DNA of 64,000 bases from Amycolatopsis saalfeldensis (GCF_900110575.1 NZ_FOEF01000024.1:1-64000), one strand, 5' to 3'. Numbered from the stretch's first letter, positions 49,997 through 58,846 are shown. A program made the numbers and translations. Notes: generated from the sequence alone by a model not told the origin.

Positions 49997-51079
49997 TTCG
50001 TCTTGTGGCGCAACGGTTGTCCCGGCTCCCCTCGCGACGGCGGAGCCGCCGCTGAGGCGGAACGCGTCCGCGACCCGGCACAGGTACTCGGTGTCGCTGT
50101 CGAGGTCGAGCCCGCCGAGGACCGGTTCCTCGGCCCGGGCCGGCAAAGCGGCTCGGGCGCGGGCGGTGATCGCCGCAGCGATCACCGCGGCCTCGACCAC
50201 CGTTTCGGCGGCGGCGGCGCCCGCCCGTGCCGCGCCGGCGATGTCCGCGTCCCGGTAGGGCTGGAGGTCCAGCAGGCCGTCGCAGATCTCGATCACTCGC
50301 CGGTACAGTCGCATGCGCGTGTTCCAGAATCCGATCCGCAGCGTCAGCGTGATGGCCGGATTCGCCTCGGACAGGGCGTGCCACAGGGGCCGCAGCCGCG
50401 CGTACTGCCGGTATCGGCGCCACCAGCCGGCCGCCGCGGGAACGGCCACGCCGAGCAACACGAAAAGATGGGCGGCGTTGGGGGCCACGGCGCCGACCAC
50501 GAACGAGGCCCCCGGTGCGTAGCCGAAGCCGAACCGGCCGGAGGCGACGAGCACGACCTTGTTCACGAGGTAGACCAGGGCCAGGCCCGTGCCGGCGACG
50601 ACCAGGTGCAGCCCCGCGCTCATGGCCCGGTCCGCGGTGGTGCGCGCGTGGCGCAGGCAGAGGCGGATCACGTTGCCGAACGCCGGCGTCAGCGTGAGCA
50701 CGTAGACGACCCAGTAGCCGAACACCCAGGGCGACTGCGGCCGCAAGTCCGGGGCCAACGCGTACAGCAGGCACATCAAGGCGAACATGCCCACGGTCCA
50801 CCAGACGTTCCAGCGGCGGCGGGGAAGGCCGTTCAACTGGGTCATGAGGTCTTGTGCCGACCACGCCACGAGCACCAGGCACGCGTGCCCCGCGAGCCAG
50901 GGCAGGTCGGCCGAACCGCTGAGCCACGTGATCGCCTGCCGGCCGGCCGGAGTCAGCACGGTCAGGGAGAGCGCGAGGCCGAACAGCAACCGGCGGACTT
51001 CGACGACCCGCCCGCGCCAGCCGAACAGCAGCAGCCAGGCGATGCCCGGCGGGACGTAGCGGACCAGCAGCTCACCCAT
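49982..51079 (-). CDS. MAB_1171c/DUF6545 putative transporter
   Basis: A 365-aa protein with seven to eight membrane helices in the first 215 residues, then a cytoplasmic C-terminal domain of about 140 residues with the DUF6545 signature around RLYRRVIEICDGLLDLQPY. These proteins are regularly encoded next to ImmA/IrrE-type metallopeptidases and XRE proteins in actinobacteria, as here. Transport is only an annotation guess; a sensor role is equally plausible. The ATG at 51079 overlaps the end of the IrrE frame. Confidence 0.82.
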   Translation of the reverse strand: MGELLVRYVPPGIAWLLLFGWRGRVVEVRRLLFGLALSLTVLTPAGRQAITWLSGSADLPWLAGHACLVLVAWSAQDLMTQLNGLPRRRWNVWWTVGMFALMCLLYALAPDLRPQSPWVFGYWVVYVLTLTPAFGNVIRLCLRHARTTADRAMSAGLHLVVAGTGLALVYLVNKVVLVASGRFGFGYAPGASFVVGAVAPNAAHLFVLLGVAVPAAAGWWRRYRQYARLRPLWHALSEANPAITLTLRIGFWNTRMRLYRRVIEICDGLLDLQPYRDADIAGAARAGAAAAETVVEAAVIAAAITARARAALPARAEEPVLGGLDLDSDTEYLCRVADAFRLSGGSAVARGAGTTVAPQDESPAR

Positions 51080-51545
51080 GGAAGCCGTCGAGGGTGTTGC
51101 GCAGGCGGTCGGCCAAGGTCGCGTCGGTGCGGGCGCGGTGGCGGATCAGCGTCGCCAGCGTCTCTGCCTCACGTTCCTCTGCCGTGGAGTAACCCGCCCG
51201 GCCCAGCACTCGTTCCACCATGACCGGGTCGAGGTCGGGCAGCAGTGCTTTCGCCTGCTCGGCCAGGCTGAGCGAGACCGGGTAGTGGTCGCACAGCACG
51301 TGCGCCAGCTCGTGCAGGACGATGTGCTCCCGATGCGGCGGAGTGGTCGCCTGCTCGTAGAAGATCAGGTCGGTGGAGCCGGTGGCGACTCACAATCCGC
51401 AGATGCCGGTCAGGCCCGCCATGGGCAGCAGCTTGAGCGGGCGGCCACGCCGGGCGGCGATCCGCTCGGCCAGCACGGACAGGTCGAACGGCACGGGAAT
51501 CTCCAGCCCCCGCAGCCGCCCGGCGCACCGCCTGCGCAGGCTCAC
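51072..51545 (-). pseudogene. ImmA/IrrE-type metallopeptidase interrupted by an in-frame TGA
   Basis: One continuous 158-codon frame from GTG 51545, overlapping the EspR-like stop (GTGA), to the stop at 51072. Codon 52 is TGA (51392-51390) between GICGL and VATGSTD. After it lies the zinc-peptidase motif HELAH (78-82) in REHIVLHELAHVLCDH, and a glutamate-containing helix follows. In this family a tryptophan (TGG) would fit at that position, so a single G-to-A change probably created the stop. Without readthrough only a 51-residue fragment without active site is made. Recent pseudogene, recoding, or sequence error are all possible. Confidence 0.8.
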
Positions 51546-51967
51546 GAGCCGGCGTCCGGTTCGGGCAGCCCTTCCAGCTCCCGGACCCGCTCGACCATGT
51601 CGGCGATCGTCGCCAGGCTCTTCTCGGACAACCCGGTGGCGCGTAAGGCGATCTGCCGCACCGACGTGTGCCGCAACGAGGTCAGCAGGGCCAGCTCGGC
51701 GTCGATCCGCGCGGCTTCGGCGTCGTCGAAGAAGTAGGCGGGCGGCACTCCGAAGAACTCGGCCAGCGCCTCCAGGTGGCGTTTCGTCGGGTTGTCCCGT
51801 TGCCCTTTGCGCAGCTGCCACACGTAGCTCGCCGAGATCGTCGGCCCGCCGCGGGCCTTGATGGCCTCGGCGACCTCCTCGAAGGTGTACTCACCACCGT
51901 CGCTCGCGCGCACGGTGCGGAACAGATGATCGACCCGCTCGGCCAGCGCTCCCGTGTGCCCAGACAT
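51542..51967 (-). CDS. EspR-like XRE family regulator
   Basis: A 141-aa protein with the plan of mycobacterial EspR: an N-terminal helix-turn-helix (ISASYVWQLRKGQRDNPTKR, about 44-63), then EALAEFFGVPPAYFFDDAEA and a C-terminal dimer helix (ATGLSEKSLATIADMVERV). EspR acts as a nucleoid-associated regulator in M. tuberculosis. Here it heads an operon with an ImmA/IrrE metallopeptidase and DUF6545 protein. IrrE partners often cleave their XRE repressor, so this protein is the probable substrate. Start ATG at 51967. Confidence 0.85.
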   Translation of the reverse strand: MSGHTGALAERVDHLFRTVRASDGGEYTFEEVAEAIKARGGPTISASYVWQLRKGQRDNPTKRHLEALAEFFGVPPAYFFDDAEAARIDAELALLTSLRHTSVRQIALRATGLSEKSLATIADMVERVRELEGLPEPDAGS

Positions 51968-52130
51968 GGCCGGCAGCATACCTGCCGGCATCAACTCGGG
52001 TGAAGCGGAAGCGGATTTCAGGTTCGCACCAGTTGACAGGCGGCCCAGCCTTCAGTTTACTGATTCAGGCATCGCATCAACTGAGAAAAATGCGAATAGT
52101 GTCGCTACGAAATGCCGAGGGGAACAGACC

Positions 52131-52520
52131 ATGAAGAAGAATGCGATCAGGGTGGGCCTGCTGGCGGCGGGCCTGACCGCCGCCAGTGTGCTGGTGCCGC
52201 TGCAAGCGCAGGCCGCCACCGGGAACCTGTGGCTCGCCGAGAACCAGAGCATGGGCGGCAAGAACTGCGGATGGGCCCAATCCCAGCCGGACCTGAGCAA
52301 GACCTTCTGCTCGTTCGGCGACAAGGCCAGCTCCGTCTGGAACGGCAGCGACAATGCCTGGGTGCTCTACGACGACGCCGGTTACGGCGACCGCAGGTAC
52401 TGCATCAACGCCGGCGGCCGGATAGCGAACCTGCACGACAGCCGGTGGAATTTCGGGGACAAGATCTCCTCCATCAAGCGCCTGTCCGGCAACAGTTGCG
52501 CCGGGTACCCGACATTCTGA
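52131..52520 (+). CDS. Secreted peptidase-inhibitor family I36 protein
   Basis: A 129-aa exported protein. The signal peptide (MKKNAIRVGLLAAGLTAASV to residue 28) ends at AQA. The mature part of about 100 residues is a beta/gamma-crystallin-like domain with four cysteines (KNCGWAQ, KTFCSFGD, RRYCINAG, GNSCAG) in the I36/SMPI style. Such proteins inhibit extracellular metalloproteases or act as small antifungal proteins. GAGGGGAAC lies before the ATG at 52131. Expressed alone between the EspR operon and an EamA gene. Confidence 0.85.
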   Translation: MKKNAIRVGLLAAGLTAASVLVPLQAQAATGNLWLAENQSMGGKNCGWAQSQPDLSKTFCSFGDKASSVWNGSDNAWVLYDDAGYGDRRYCINAGGRIANLHDSRWNFGDKISSIKRLSGNSCAGYPTF

Positions 52521-52545
52521 GTGGCCGGGAACCCCTCGGCGAGCC

Positions 52546-53466
52546 CTAGGTCCGTCCGGTCCGGGCGCGCACCGCGGTCCCGGCGCAGAGGACCACCGCG
52601 AGCCCGCCGAGCACGGTCGGCCAGGTCAGCGGTTCGTGCAGCAGCAGGGCGGCCCAGCTGATGGTCAGCACCGGCTGCACGAGCTGGACCTGGCTGACCC
52701 GTGCCATCGGGCCGATCGCCAGCCCGCGGTACCAGGCGAAGAAACCGAGGAACATGCTCACCACCGCCAGGTAGCCGAACGCCGCCCAGCCGGCCGGGGT
52801 GCCGCTCGGCGGCCGCTGGACGATCGAGACCGCGGTGAGCACGACCATCAGCGGCGCCGCGAGCACCAGCGCCCAGGACACGGTCTGCCAGGCGCCCAGC
52901 TCACGGGCCAGCAGACCGCCTTCCGCGTAGCCGATCGCGGCCGCCAGCACCGCGCCGAACAGCAGCAGGTCGGACCAGTGCAGCTCGCCGAACCCGCCGC
53001 CCTGCGCCGCGGCGAACCCGATGGCGACGATCGCGCCCACGGCCGCCATCACCCAGAACGAAACCGGCGGGCGTTCCCGTCCGCGCAGCACCGCCGTCAC
53101 CGCGGTCGCGGCGGGCAGGAGCGCGATCACGACCGCGCTGTGGCCGGCCGACGCAGTGGTGAGCGCGAAGGACGTGAGGAGCGGGAAGCCGATCACCACC
53201 CCGCCGGCGACGACCGCGGTGCGGGCCCACTGGCGGCCGCGGGGCGGGCGCTGCCGGGTGAACGCCAGCGCGGCCGCGGCGAGTATCGCGGCGATCGCCG
53301 CGCGGGCAGACCCGGTGAACAGCGGTGACATCCCGCCACCCGCCACAGCCACGCGCGTGAACGGCACGGTGAAAGAGAAAGCCGCGACGCCCAGCAGTCC
53401 CCAGCCGAGCCCGGCCCGCGATAGCACTGTCGGCGCTTTCTGAGTAGCGCTACTATCCAGCTTCAT
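52546..53466 (-). CDS. EamA (DMT superfamily) transporter
   Basis: A 306-aa transporter with ten helices and both EamA repeats (MSPLFTGSARAAIAAILAA and VQLVQPVLTISWAALLLHE). Its ATG (53466-53464) overlaps the divergent MocR start, both being in the tetramer CATG. MocR proteins often regulate such DMT exporters of amino acids or amine compounds, so the substrate may be an amino acid-like molecule. Confidence 0.9.
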   Translation of the reverse strand: MKLDSSATQKAPTVLSRAGLGWGLLGVAAFSFTVPFTRVAVAGGGMSPLFTGSARAAIAAILAAAALAFTRQRPPRGRQWARTAVVAGGVVIGFPLLTSFALTTASAGHSAVVIALLPAATAVTAVLRGRERPPVSFWVMAAVGAIVAIGFAAAQGGGFGELHWSDLLLFGAVLAAAIGYAEGGLLARELGAWQTVSWALVLAAPLMVVLTAVSIVQRPPSGTPAGWAAFGYLAVVSMFLGFFAWYRGLAIGPMARVSQVQLVQPVLTISWAALLLHEPLTWPTVLGGLAVVLCAGTAVRARTGRT

Positions 53467-53477
53467 GTCAGACGATA
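53443..53477. promoter_or_regulatory. Shared control region of the EamA and mocR starts
   Basis: The palindrome AGTAGCGCTACT lies at 53443-53454. TACTAT (53451-53456) fits as -10 for mocR (ATG 53465), and on the other strand TATCGT (53477-53472) fits as -10 for EamA (ATG 53466). Both messages would be leaderless and initiated within each other's coding sequence. Confidence 0.6.
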
Positions 53478-54871
53478 GCAGCTCACGTATCGTCGCGGGA
53501 CTCCGAAGCTGGCTCGCGACGGCCCCGCCGGGTGCGCGGGTACCGTCCACGCGCGCACTGGTCGCCGAGTACGGCGCGAGCCCGGTCACCGTGCAGAAAG
53601 CGTTGCGCCGCTTGGCCGGACAGGGTGTGGTGGAGAGCCGCCCGGGCGTGGGCACGTTCGTCCGCGCCGCCCGGACCGCCCGCCCGAACGACTACGGCTG
53701 GCAGACCGCCGCGCTCGGCTCGCCGAACCACCGGATCCCGGACCAGCCGGCCGCGCTGCAGACCGTCTCGAACGACATGATCGCGCTGCACTCGGGCTAT
53801 CCCGACCGCGAACTCCTGCCGGATCGCCTGGTGCGCGCGGCTTTCGCCCGCGCGGCCCGCTCCGAGTCGCCGGTCGACCGGCCCGCGACGGCCGGGTTGC
53901 CCGCCCTGCAAGCGTGGTTCGCGGCGGAGCTGGAGGCGGTCACCCCGGCCGGGACGTCACCGGTCACCCCCGGCGACGTGGTGGTCATCCCCGGCAGCCA
54001 GGGCGGGCTGAGCACCGCGTTCCGCGCGCTCGCCGGAGCGGGACGGCCGCTGCTGGTGGAGTCGCCGACCTACTGGGGCGCGATCCTGGCTGCCGCGCAG
54101 GCCGGCGTGGACCTCGTGCCCGTGCCCAGCGGGCCCGGCGGCCCCGACCCCGAAGCGCTGTCCCGGTTGTTCGAGCGGTCCGGCGCGCGGGCGTTCTACG
54201 CGCAGCCGAGTTTCGCCAGCCCGACCGGCGCGCTGTGGTCACCCGAGCTGACCGGCCGGGTGCTGGACGTGGTGCGCCACCACGGCGCGTTCCTGATCGA
54301 GGACGACGCGGCGCACGACTTCGGCATCACCGCCGACCCGCGCCCGGTCGCCGCGCTGGACGACGGCGGGCACGTGGTCTACCTGCGCTCGCTGAGCAAG
54401 AGCGTCTCCCCGGCGGTCCGGGTGGCCGCGCTGATCGCCCGTGGCCCGGCGCGCAAGCGGATCCTCGCCGACACCCAGGCGGAATCGATGTACGTCAGCG
54501 GGGTGCTGCAGGCGGTCGCGCTCGACGTCGTCACCCAGCCCGCCTGGCGGACCCACCTGCGCCGGCTGCGCCACCAGCTCAAGTCGCGCCGCGATCTGCT
54601 CGCCGGCAGCCTGCGCGAGCACGCCCCGGGTGCGAGGCTGGAGGCCGTGCCGCAGGGTGGCCTGAACCTCTGGGCGCGGCTGCCGGACACCGTGGACCTC
54701 GACCGGTTCCTGCACGACTGCACCGCGGCCGGGGTGGTGATCGGCCCGGGCCACGAGTGGTTCCCGGCCGAGCCGACCGGGCAGTTCATCCGGCTCAACT
54801 ACGCGGGCCCGAACCCCGGGGCGTTCCCGGACGGGGCCCGCGTGATCGGCCGCGCGCTCGAAGGCCACTGA
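53465..54871 (+). CDS. MocR family regulator (GntR HTH plus aminotransferase fold)
   Basis: A 468-aa fusion. Residues 1-70 are a GntR winged helix (ALVAEYGASPVTVQKALRRL). The rest is a fold-type I aminotransferase domain with the PLP lysine K312 in SLSKSVSPAVR, DDAAHDFGI for the aspartate that pairs with the pyridine, and QPSFASPTGALWS. MocR proteins use PLP adducts of amino acids as effectors. Divergent from an EamA exporter with overlapping start codons, which it probably controls. Confidence 0.93.
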   Translation: MSDDSSSRIVAGLRSWLATAPPGARVPSTRALVAEYGASPVTVQKALRRLAGQGVVESRPGVGTFVRAARTARPNDYGWQTAALGSPNHRIPDQPAALQTVSNDMIALHSGYPDRELLPDRLVRAAFARAARSESPVDRPATAGLPALQAWFAAELEAVTPAGTSPVTPGDVVVIPGSQGGLSTAFRALAGAGRPLLVESPTYWGAILAAAQAGVDLVPVPSGPGGPDPEALSRLFERSGARAFYAQPSFASPTGALWSPELTGRVLDVVRHHGAFLIEDDAAHDFGITADPRPVAALDDGGHVVYLRSLSKSVSPAVRVAALIARGPARKRILADTQAESMYVSGVLQAVALDVVTQPAWRTHLRRLRHQLKSRRDLLAGSLREHAPGARLEAVPQGGLNLWARLPDTVDLDRFLHDCTAAGVVIGPGHEWFPAEPTGQFIRLNYAGPNPGAFPDGARVIGRALEGH

Positions 54872-54880
54872 CCGGCCCGG

Positions 54881-55537
54881 TCAGCCGACGGCGGCGAGCC
54901 GGTCGCGTTCGCGCAGCAGGATCGGGCGGACCCGGCGCATCCGGAGTCGCGTGTAGACGATCACCAGCACCAGCACGGCCAGCAGCGGAGCCTGGGAAAG
55001 CAGCAGTGAGTCCAGCACCTGCGCGGGCGGGAAGCGGAACACGATGACCGCCCGCAGCACGGCGTCCACCAGGAACCCGGCACCCCAGACCGCGGTCACC
55101 GAACGGATCGCCGAGCGGAACGGCGGGGAGGTGTCCCAGCACCGTTCGTAGGCCGCCACCATCCGTGGTTCTCCCTTGGTGGCAAACGGTTTCCCGGACT
55201 CGTAGACCAGCGGGCGGCCCACGGCCAGGGTGCCCAGCGCGTACAGGCCGCCGACGGCGACGTAGAAGGCGGGCTTGAGCAGCAGCACCCGCGGGTCGTC
55301 GCTGACGAACAGCAGCGCCAGCGACAGCGCGACCTCGAGCACGACCAAGCCGCCGAACGCGTCGAGCCGGCCCCGGTGCACGGTGGTGACCACCGCGTTC
55401 ACCGCGGTGGCCAGCCCGCCGGCGGCCAGCGCCCAGAACGGGCTGAGCCCGAACCCGTTGTGCAGCAGGTAATAGACCGCGACGGGCAGGACCAGGTCCA
55501 GCAGGAACGGCGCCAGCGCGCGGATTCTCGGTTTCAT
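54881..55537 (-). CDS. VC0807 family membrane protein
   Basis: A 218-aa protein with about five hydrophobic segments. The regions LLDLVLPVAVYYLLHNGFGL and DDPRVLLLKPAFYVAVGGLYAL match the VC0807/septation-protein-A-like family, whose role is unknown. It lies 10 bp downstream of the FAD monooxygenase in the MarR operon, with start ATG at 55537. Confidence 0.8.
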   Translation of the reverse strand: MKPRIRALAPFLLDLVLPVAVYYLLHNGFGLSPFWALAAGGLATAVNAVVTTVHRGRLDAFGGLVVLEVALSLALLFVSDDPRVLLLKPAFYVAVGGLYALGTLAVGRPLVYESGKPFATKGEPRMVAAYERCWDTSPPFRSAIRSVTAVWGAGFLVDAVLRAVIVFRFPPAQVLDSLLLSQAPLLAVLVLVIVYTRLRMRRVRPILLRERDRLAAVG

Positions 55538-55547
55538 CGGTTCCCCC

Positions 55548-56657
55548 TCACCCACGGCCGCGGGCCAGTCCCGCGGCCAGGTTGCTCCGGTGCACGACGG
55601 CGGTGGCGTACTCGCGCATTTCGTGCTCGTAGGCGGCGATCGCGGCCAGCGGGTCGGCGCCCGTGGCGGTCAGCTGCCTGGTCAACAGGGCGGCATCGCG
55701 CAGCGCGGTGTTCGCGCCGGCGCCACCGGAGGGCGGCATCACGTGGATCGCGTCGCCGAGCATCGTGACCCGCCCGGCCGTCCGGCGGGGGACCGGCGGG
55801 GAGGTCCGGATCGGCGTGCGGAACGTCGCGGGCACGTCCGCCTCGCGCACGATCCGCACCAGCTCCGGGTGCCAGCGGCGCACCGCCCTGGCCGCGAACC
55901 GGTGCAGCGCCACGGGTTCGCGCGCACGCGGCGCCGCGCCGACGACGGCCCACATCAGGTAGTCCGGCACCGGTGTCAGCGCGAGGCCGGCGGCGTCCTC
56001 CGGCGGGGTGCGGGCCCGGAACGCGGCCAGCGCCAGGGTGACGGTGCCGCCGGCCACCGCGGTGAACCCGTCGAAGAACCGCTCGGGCAGGCCCGGCAGC
56101 GCGGCCAGCGGCGTCCGGCCGTACACGCACCGCAGGCCGGTGTCGATCGGCGCGCTGTCCGGCGCGACCGCGGCCCGGACCACGGAGTTCACCCCGTCGG
56201 CGCCCACCAGCACGTCCCCTCGGCGCTCTCCGCCGTGGCCGAACCGGATGCGCACCCCGTCCGCGTCCGGCTCGACGGCGGCCACCTGGTGTCCGAAGTG
56301 GACGTCCGAGCCGAGGCCGGCGAACAGGATTTCGCGCAGGGTAAGGCGGTTCACCGCGGTGTGCGGGCTCCCGGTCCCGGTGTCGAGAGTGGACAGCACG
56401 CCCAGGTCGGTGCCCAGGGTGCTGATCCGGCCCGCGCCCGGCCGCGTGGACGTGGCCAGGTAGAGGCGGTACAGGTGTTCCGGCAGGCAGTGCCGCAACG
56501 CCTCGCCGCCGTGGTCGTCGATGTGGATCCGGTAGCCCTGGCCGCGGTTCTCCAGAGCCGGGTCGCGTTCGAACACGCTCACCCGCACTCCGGCCGCGCG
56601 CAGTCCCTGGGCGAGGCACAGTCCGCCGATTCCGGCGCCCGCGATCAGCACGTGCAC
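55548..56657 (-). CDS. FAD-dependent monooxygenase
   Basis: A 369-aa flavoprotein of the PHBH/UbiH-like class. FAD motif GAGIGGLCLAQGLRAAG (7-23), then the DG-type motif VLVGADGVNSVVRAA (150-164) and the GD motif GRVTMLGDAIHVMPPSGGAG (293-312). Only NAD(P)H- and FAD-binding parts are conserved; the aromatic substrate is unknown. It starts 1 bp after the MarR stop, so they are coupled. Together with the membrane protein it forms a three-gene operon, probably induced by a phenolic compound through MarR. Confidence 0.9.
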   Translation of the reverse strand: MHVLIAGAGIGGLCLAQGLRAAGVRVSVFERDPALENRGQGYRIHIDDHGGEALRHCLPEHLYRLYLATSTRPGAGRISTLGTDLGVLSTLDTGTGSPHTAVNRLTLREILFAGLGSDVHFGHQVAAVEPDADGVRIRFGHGGERRGDVLVGADGVNSVVRAAVAPDSAPIDTGLRCVYGRTPLAALPGLPERFFDGFTAVAGGTVTLALAAFRARTPPEDAAGLALTPVPDYLMWAVVGAAPRAREPVALHRFAARAVRRWHPELVRIVREADVPATFRTPIRTSPPVPRRTAGRVTMLGDAIHVMPPSGGAGANTALRDAALLTRQLTATGADPLAAIAAYEHEMREYATAVVHRSNLAAGLARGRG

Positions 56658-56658
56658 G

Positions 56659-57138
56659 TCACTCCGACCCTTCGCGCCGTTGCCAGGGCCGTCCGCCCGG
56701 CCGCTGCGACTGGCGTTTGGCCGTGTCCGCCGAGGCTTCCAGCCGGGTGAGCAGACGGCCGAGCGTCCGCACGTCCTCGGCGTCCCAGTCCGCCAGGAAC
56801 TCGGAGAACCGGTCCAGGCCCAGCCGGGTCAGCCGGCGGACCTCCTCCCAGCCGGGCTCGGTGAGCGAGATCAGGCAGGAGCGCCGGTCGGCCGGGTCGG
56901 CCTCGACCGCGATCAGCCCGTCGTCCTCCAGCGACCGCGTCTGCCGGGTGATCGACGACGGGTACAGGTCGAGTTCCGCGGCCAGCTCGGACGGCCGCAC
57001 CCGGCCTTTGACCGCCGCCTGCTGCAGGATCGCCTGCCGCGTCGGGTCGATCGCCTTGTTCTGCGCGCGGCGCATCGACTGGCCCAGCCGGGCCAGCGGG
57101 TACACGATCCGTTCGAGGTCCTCGTAGTCGTGGGGCAT
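56659..57138 (-). CDS. MarR family transcriptional regulator
   Basis: A 159-aa winged-helix regulator: VRPSELAAELDLYPSSITRQ holds the helix-turn-helix and DPADRRSCLISLTEPG the wing. First gene of the operon with an FAD monooxygenase and a VC0807 protein. Start ATG at 57138. Upstream, on the other strand, lies the decayed PLP decarboxylase, which may once have been its divergent target. Confidence 0.92.
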   Translation of the reverse strand: MPHDYEDLERIVYPLARLGQSMRRAQNKAIDPTRQAILQQAAVKGRVRPSELAAELDLYPSSITRQTRSLEDDGLIAVEADPADRRSCLISLTEPGWEEVRRLTRLGLDRFSEFLADWDAEDVRTLGRLLTRLEASADTAKRQSQRPGGRPWQRREGSE

Positions 57139-57195
57139 GAAGCCACCGTCCGCTACTTGCGCGCCGCAAACAAGTGGTTTCCGAGGAAATCAGGG

Positions 57196-57634
57196 ATGAC
57201 CCTGACCTCCGCCCCGAGCCGCCCGATCGAAACGGCCGGTCCCCGGTTCTTCGGGTACGTCCCCGGCAGCGGCTTGGTCAGCTCGGCCGTGGGGGAGCTG
57301 ATGGCCCGGGCGCCCAACCGGTTCACCGCGGTCGGCGAGTTCGCGCCGGGGCTGGTCGCGCTCGAACACGGCGTGCTGACCTGGCTGTTCGGGCTGCCCG
57401 CGGGCGCGACCGGGATCCTCACCAGCGGCGGTTCGGCGGCGATGCTGTCGATGGCGGTGGCGGCCAGGGAGGACCGGCTGGTGCCGACCTCCGACGGCCG
57501 GCGGCTCGACCCGGTGGCGCTGGACGTGCCGCAGCTGCCCGAACTGTCCACTGTGGTCTTCCGCCTGCGCGAAGGCGGCGGCGAGGCGAACCGGGCGCTG
57601 CTGGACCGGATCCGGCCCGCGCGAGCGGTCCTCA
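57196..57634 (+). pseudogene. Group II PLP decarboxylase remnant with internal deletion
   Basis: From the ATG at 57196 the sequence starts like an aromatic-L-amino-acid/group II decarboxylase (GPRFFGYVPGSGLVSSAVGE, FGLPAGATGILTSGGSAAML, VAAREDRL) but then jumps directly to its C-terminal part (DVPQLPELSTVVFRLREG, ANRALLDRI). The middle 200 or so residues, including the PLP lysine region, are absent, and the end is lost where the convergent lipase gene finishes. The frame is still open, so a 145-residue non-catalytic product is possible, but it cannot bind PLP normally. Confidence 0.75.
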
Positions 57635-58846
57635 GCGCGGGCCGGCGGGCAGCGAGTCGAACCAGGGCACGATCTGCGGCAGCGCCACCGCGGGAGTGTC
57701 GAGGTGCTCGGCGGAACCGAGCCGGGTGAGGGGCGCGTTGACCCCGTGGACGCGCAGATCCCGTTGGCAGTTCAGGGAGTTCGCGATCGGCACCTGGGTG
57801 TCGGCGTCGCCGGCGAAGAGCCGGACCGGGACGTGCGGGCGCCAGGCCGAGCAGGTGCCGTCGCTGTCGCGGGCGGCGTCGAGCAGGGGGCCGGAGAGGT
57901 GGCGGACCCGGTTCAGGTAGCTGTCGGTGAACATCGCCGCCGGGGTGGCGGCGAGCCTCGGGAAGATGTCCTCCTCGCTGTGTGATCCGTCGAAAAGGGA
58001 CTCCGCGTACTGGTCGTAGGGCGCGCGGAAGACCTCGGAAGCGTTGCGGTACAAGGGGAACAGCCGGTTCATCGAGACGGTCCAGTAGGACAGGTAGAAC
58101 ACCGCGACGTCCGGGGCGACGCTGCCGTCGAAGATGCCGGGCAGCTCGGCGCCGCGGACGTCGTACGGGCCGCTGATCGGGGCCAGCGCGGAGAGCCGGA
58201 AACTCGCGTCCGTGCGCCCCTGCAGGGCCTGGCCGACCGCCATCGCCGCCTGGCCGCCCTGGGAGAACCCGCTCACGAAGACCCGCGGGTCGAACCGCTT
58301 GCCCCGGTCCGACGCCAGGGTCTGGGCCGCGCGCAGGAGGTCGAGGGTCGCCGAGACCTCGGTCCGGGAATCCATGTACGGGTGGAAACCGGGGCCGGTG
58401 CCGAGGCCGAGGTAGTCGGGCAGGACGGCGGTGTAGCCCGCCGCGCCCAGCAGCAGCCCCGCCTGACGGTCCTGAATGGACTCCTGCACCGAGGCGACGT
58501 CCGCCCGGTTGCTGCGGGTGCCGTGCTCGTACACGGCGGTCCGCGGCTCGCGGGTGCGGGGGAGCACCACCAGGCCGCTCGCGGTGGTCGGCCGGCCGCG
58601 CCGGTCGGTGGTCCGGTAGATCACCCGGTACGCGTCGAGCCCGTACCGCACCGTGGCGGAGCCGAACGGGGTGGCGTCGAGTGCGGCGCGGGCCCCGGCC
58701 TGGTCGAGGCTCTGCACCGGGACGGCGCCGAGCAGGGCGCCGTGGCCGGGCGCGGCGCCGGCGACCGCGGGCGCGGACAGCAGCGCGGCGGCGCAAGCCC
58801 CGGCCGCCAGCGCGGGAATGATCTTGTGACGCAAGGGTTTTGTCAT
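57632..58846 (-). CDS. Secreted lipase/esterase
   Basis: A 404-aa exported alpha/beta hydrolase of the secretory lipase (LIP) family. The signal peptide (MTKPLRHKIIPALAAGACAA to about residue 32) ends at AGA. The nucleophile is in VFVSGFSQGGQAA, with YRTTDRRGRPTTASGLVV and AVLPDYLGLGTGPG also as expected. D in FAGDADTQVP and H in GSAEHLDTP complete the triad. The start ATG is at 58846. It shares the upstream palindrome region with the divergent TetR gene. Confidence 0.9.
   Translation of the reverse strand: MTKPLRHKIIPALAAGACAAALLSAPAVAGAAPGHGALLGAVPVQSLDQAGARAALDATPFGSATVRYGLDAYRVIYRTTDRRGRPTTASGLVVLPRTREPRTAVYEHGTRSNRADVASVQESIQDRQAGLLLGAAGYTAVLPDYLGLGTGPGFHPYMDSRTEVSATLDLLRAAQTLASDRGKRFDPRVFVSGFSQGGQAAMAVGQALQGRTDASFRLSALAPISGPYDVRGAELPGIFDGSVAPDVAVFYLSYWTVSMNRLFPLYRNASEVFRAPYDQYAESLFDGSHSEEDIFPRLAATPAAMFTDSYLNRVRHLSGPLLDAARDSDGTCSAWRPHVPVRLFAGDADTQVPIANSLNCQRDLRVHGVNAPLTRLGSAEHLDTPAVALPQIVPWFDSLPAGPR

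Noticed and set aside
51390..51392. Selenocysteine at the IrrE TGA
   Set aside because: No SECIS-like hairpin was recognised after the codon, and the family has no cysteine or selenocysteine at that position; tryptophan loss is simpler.
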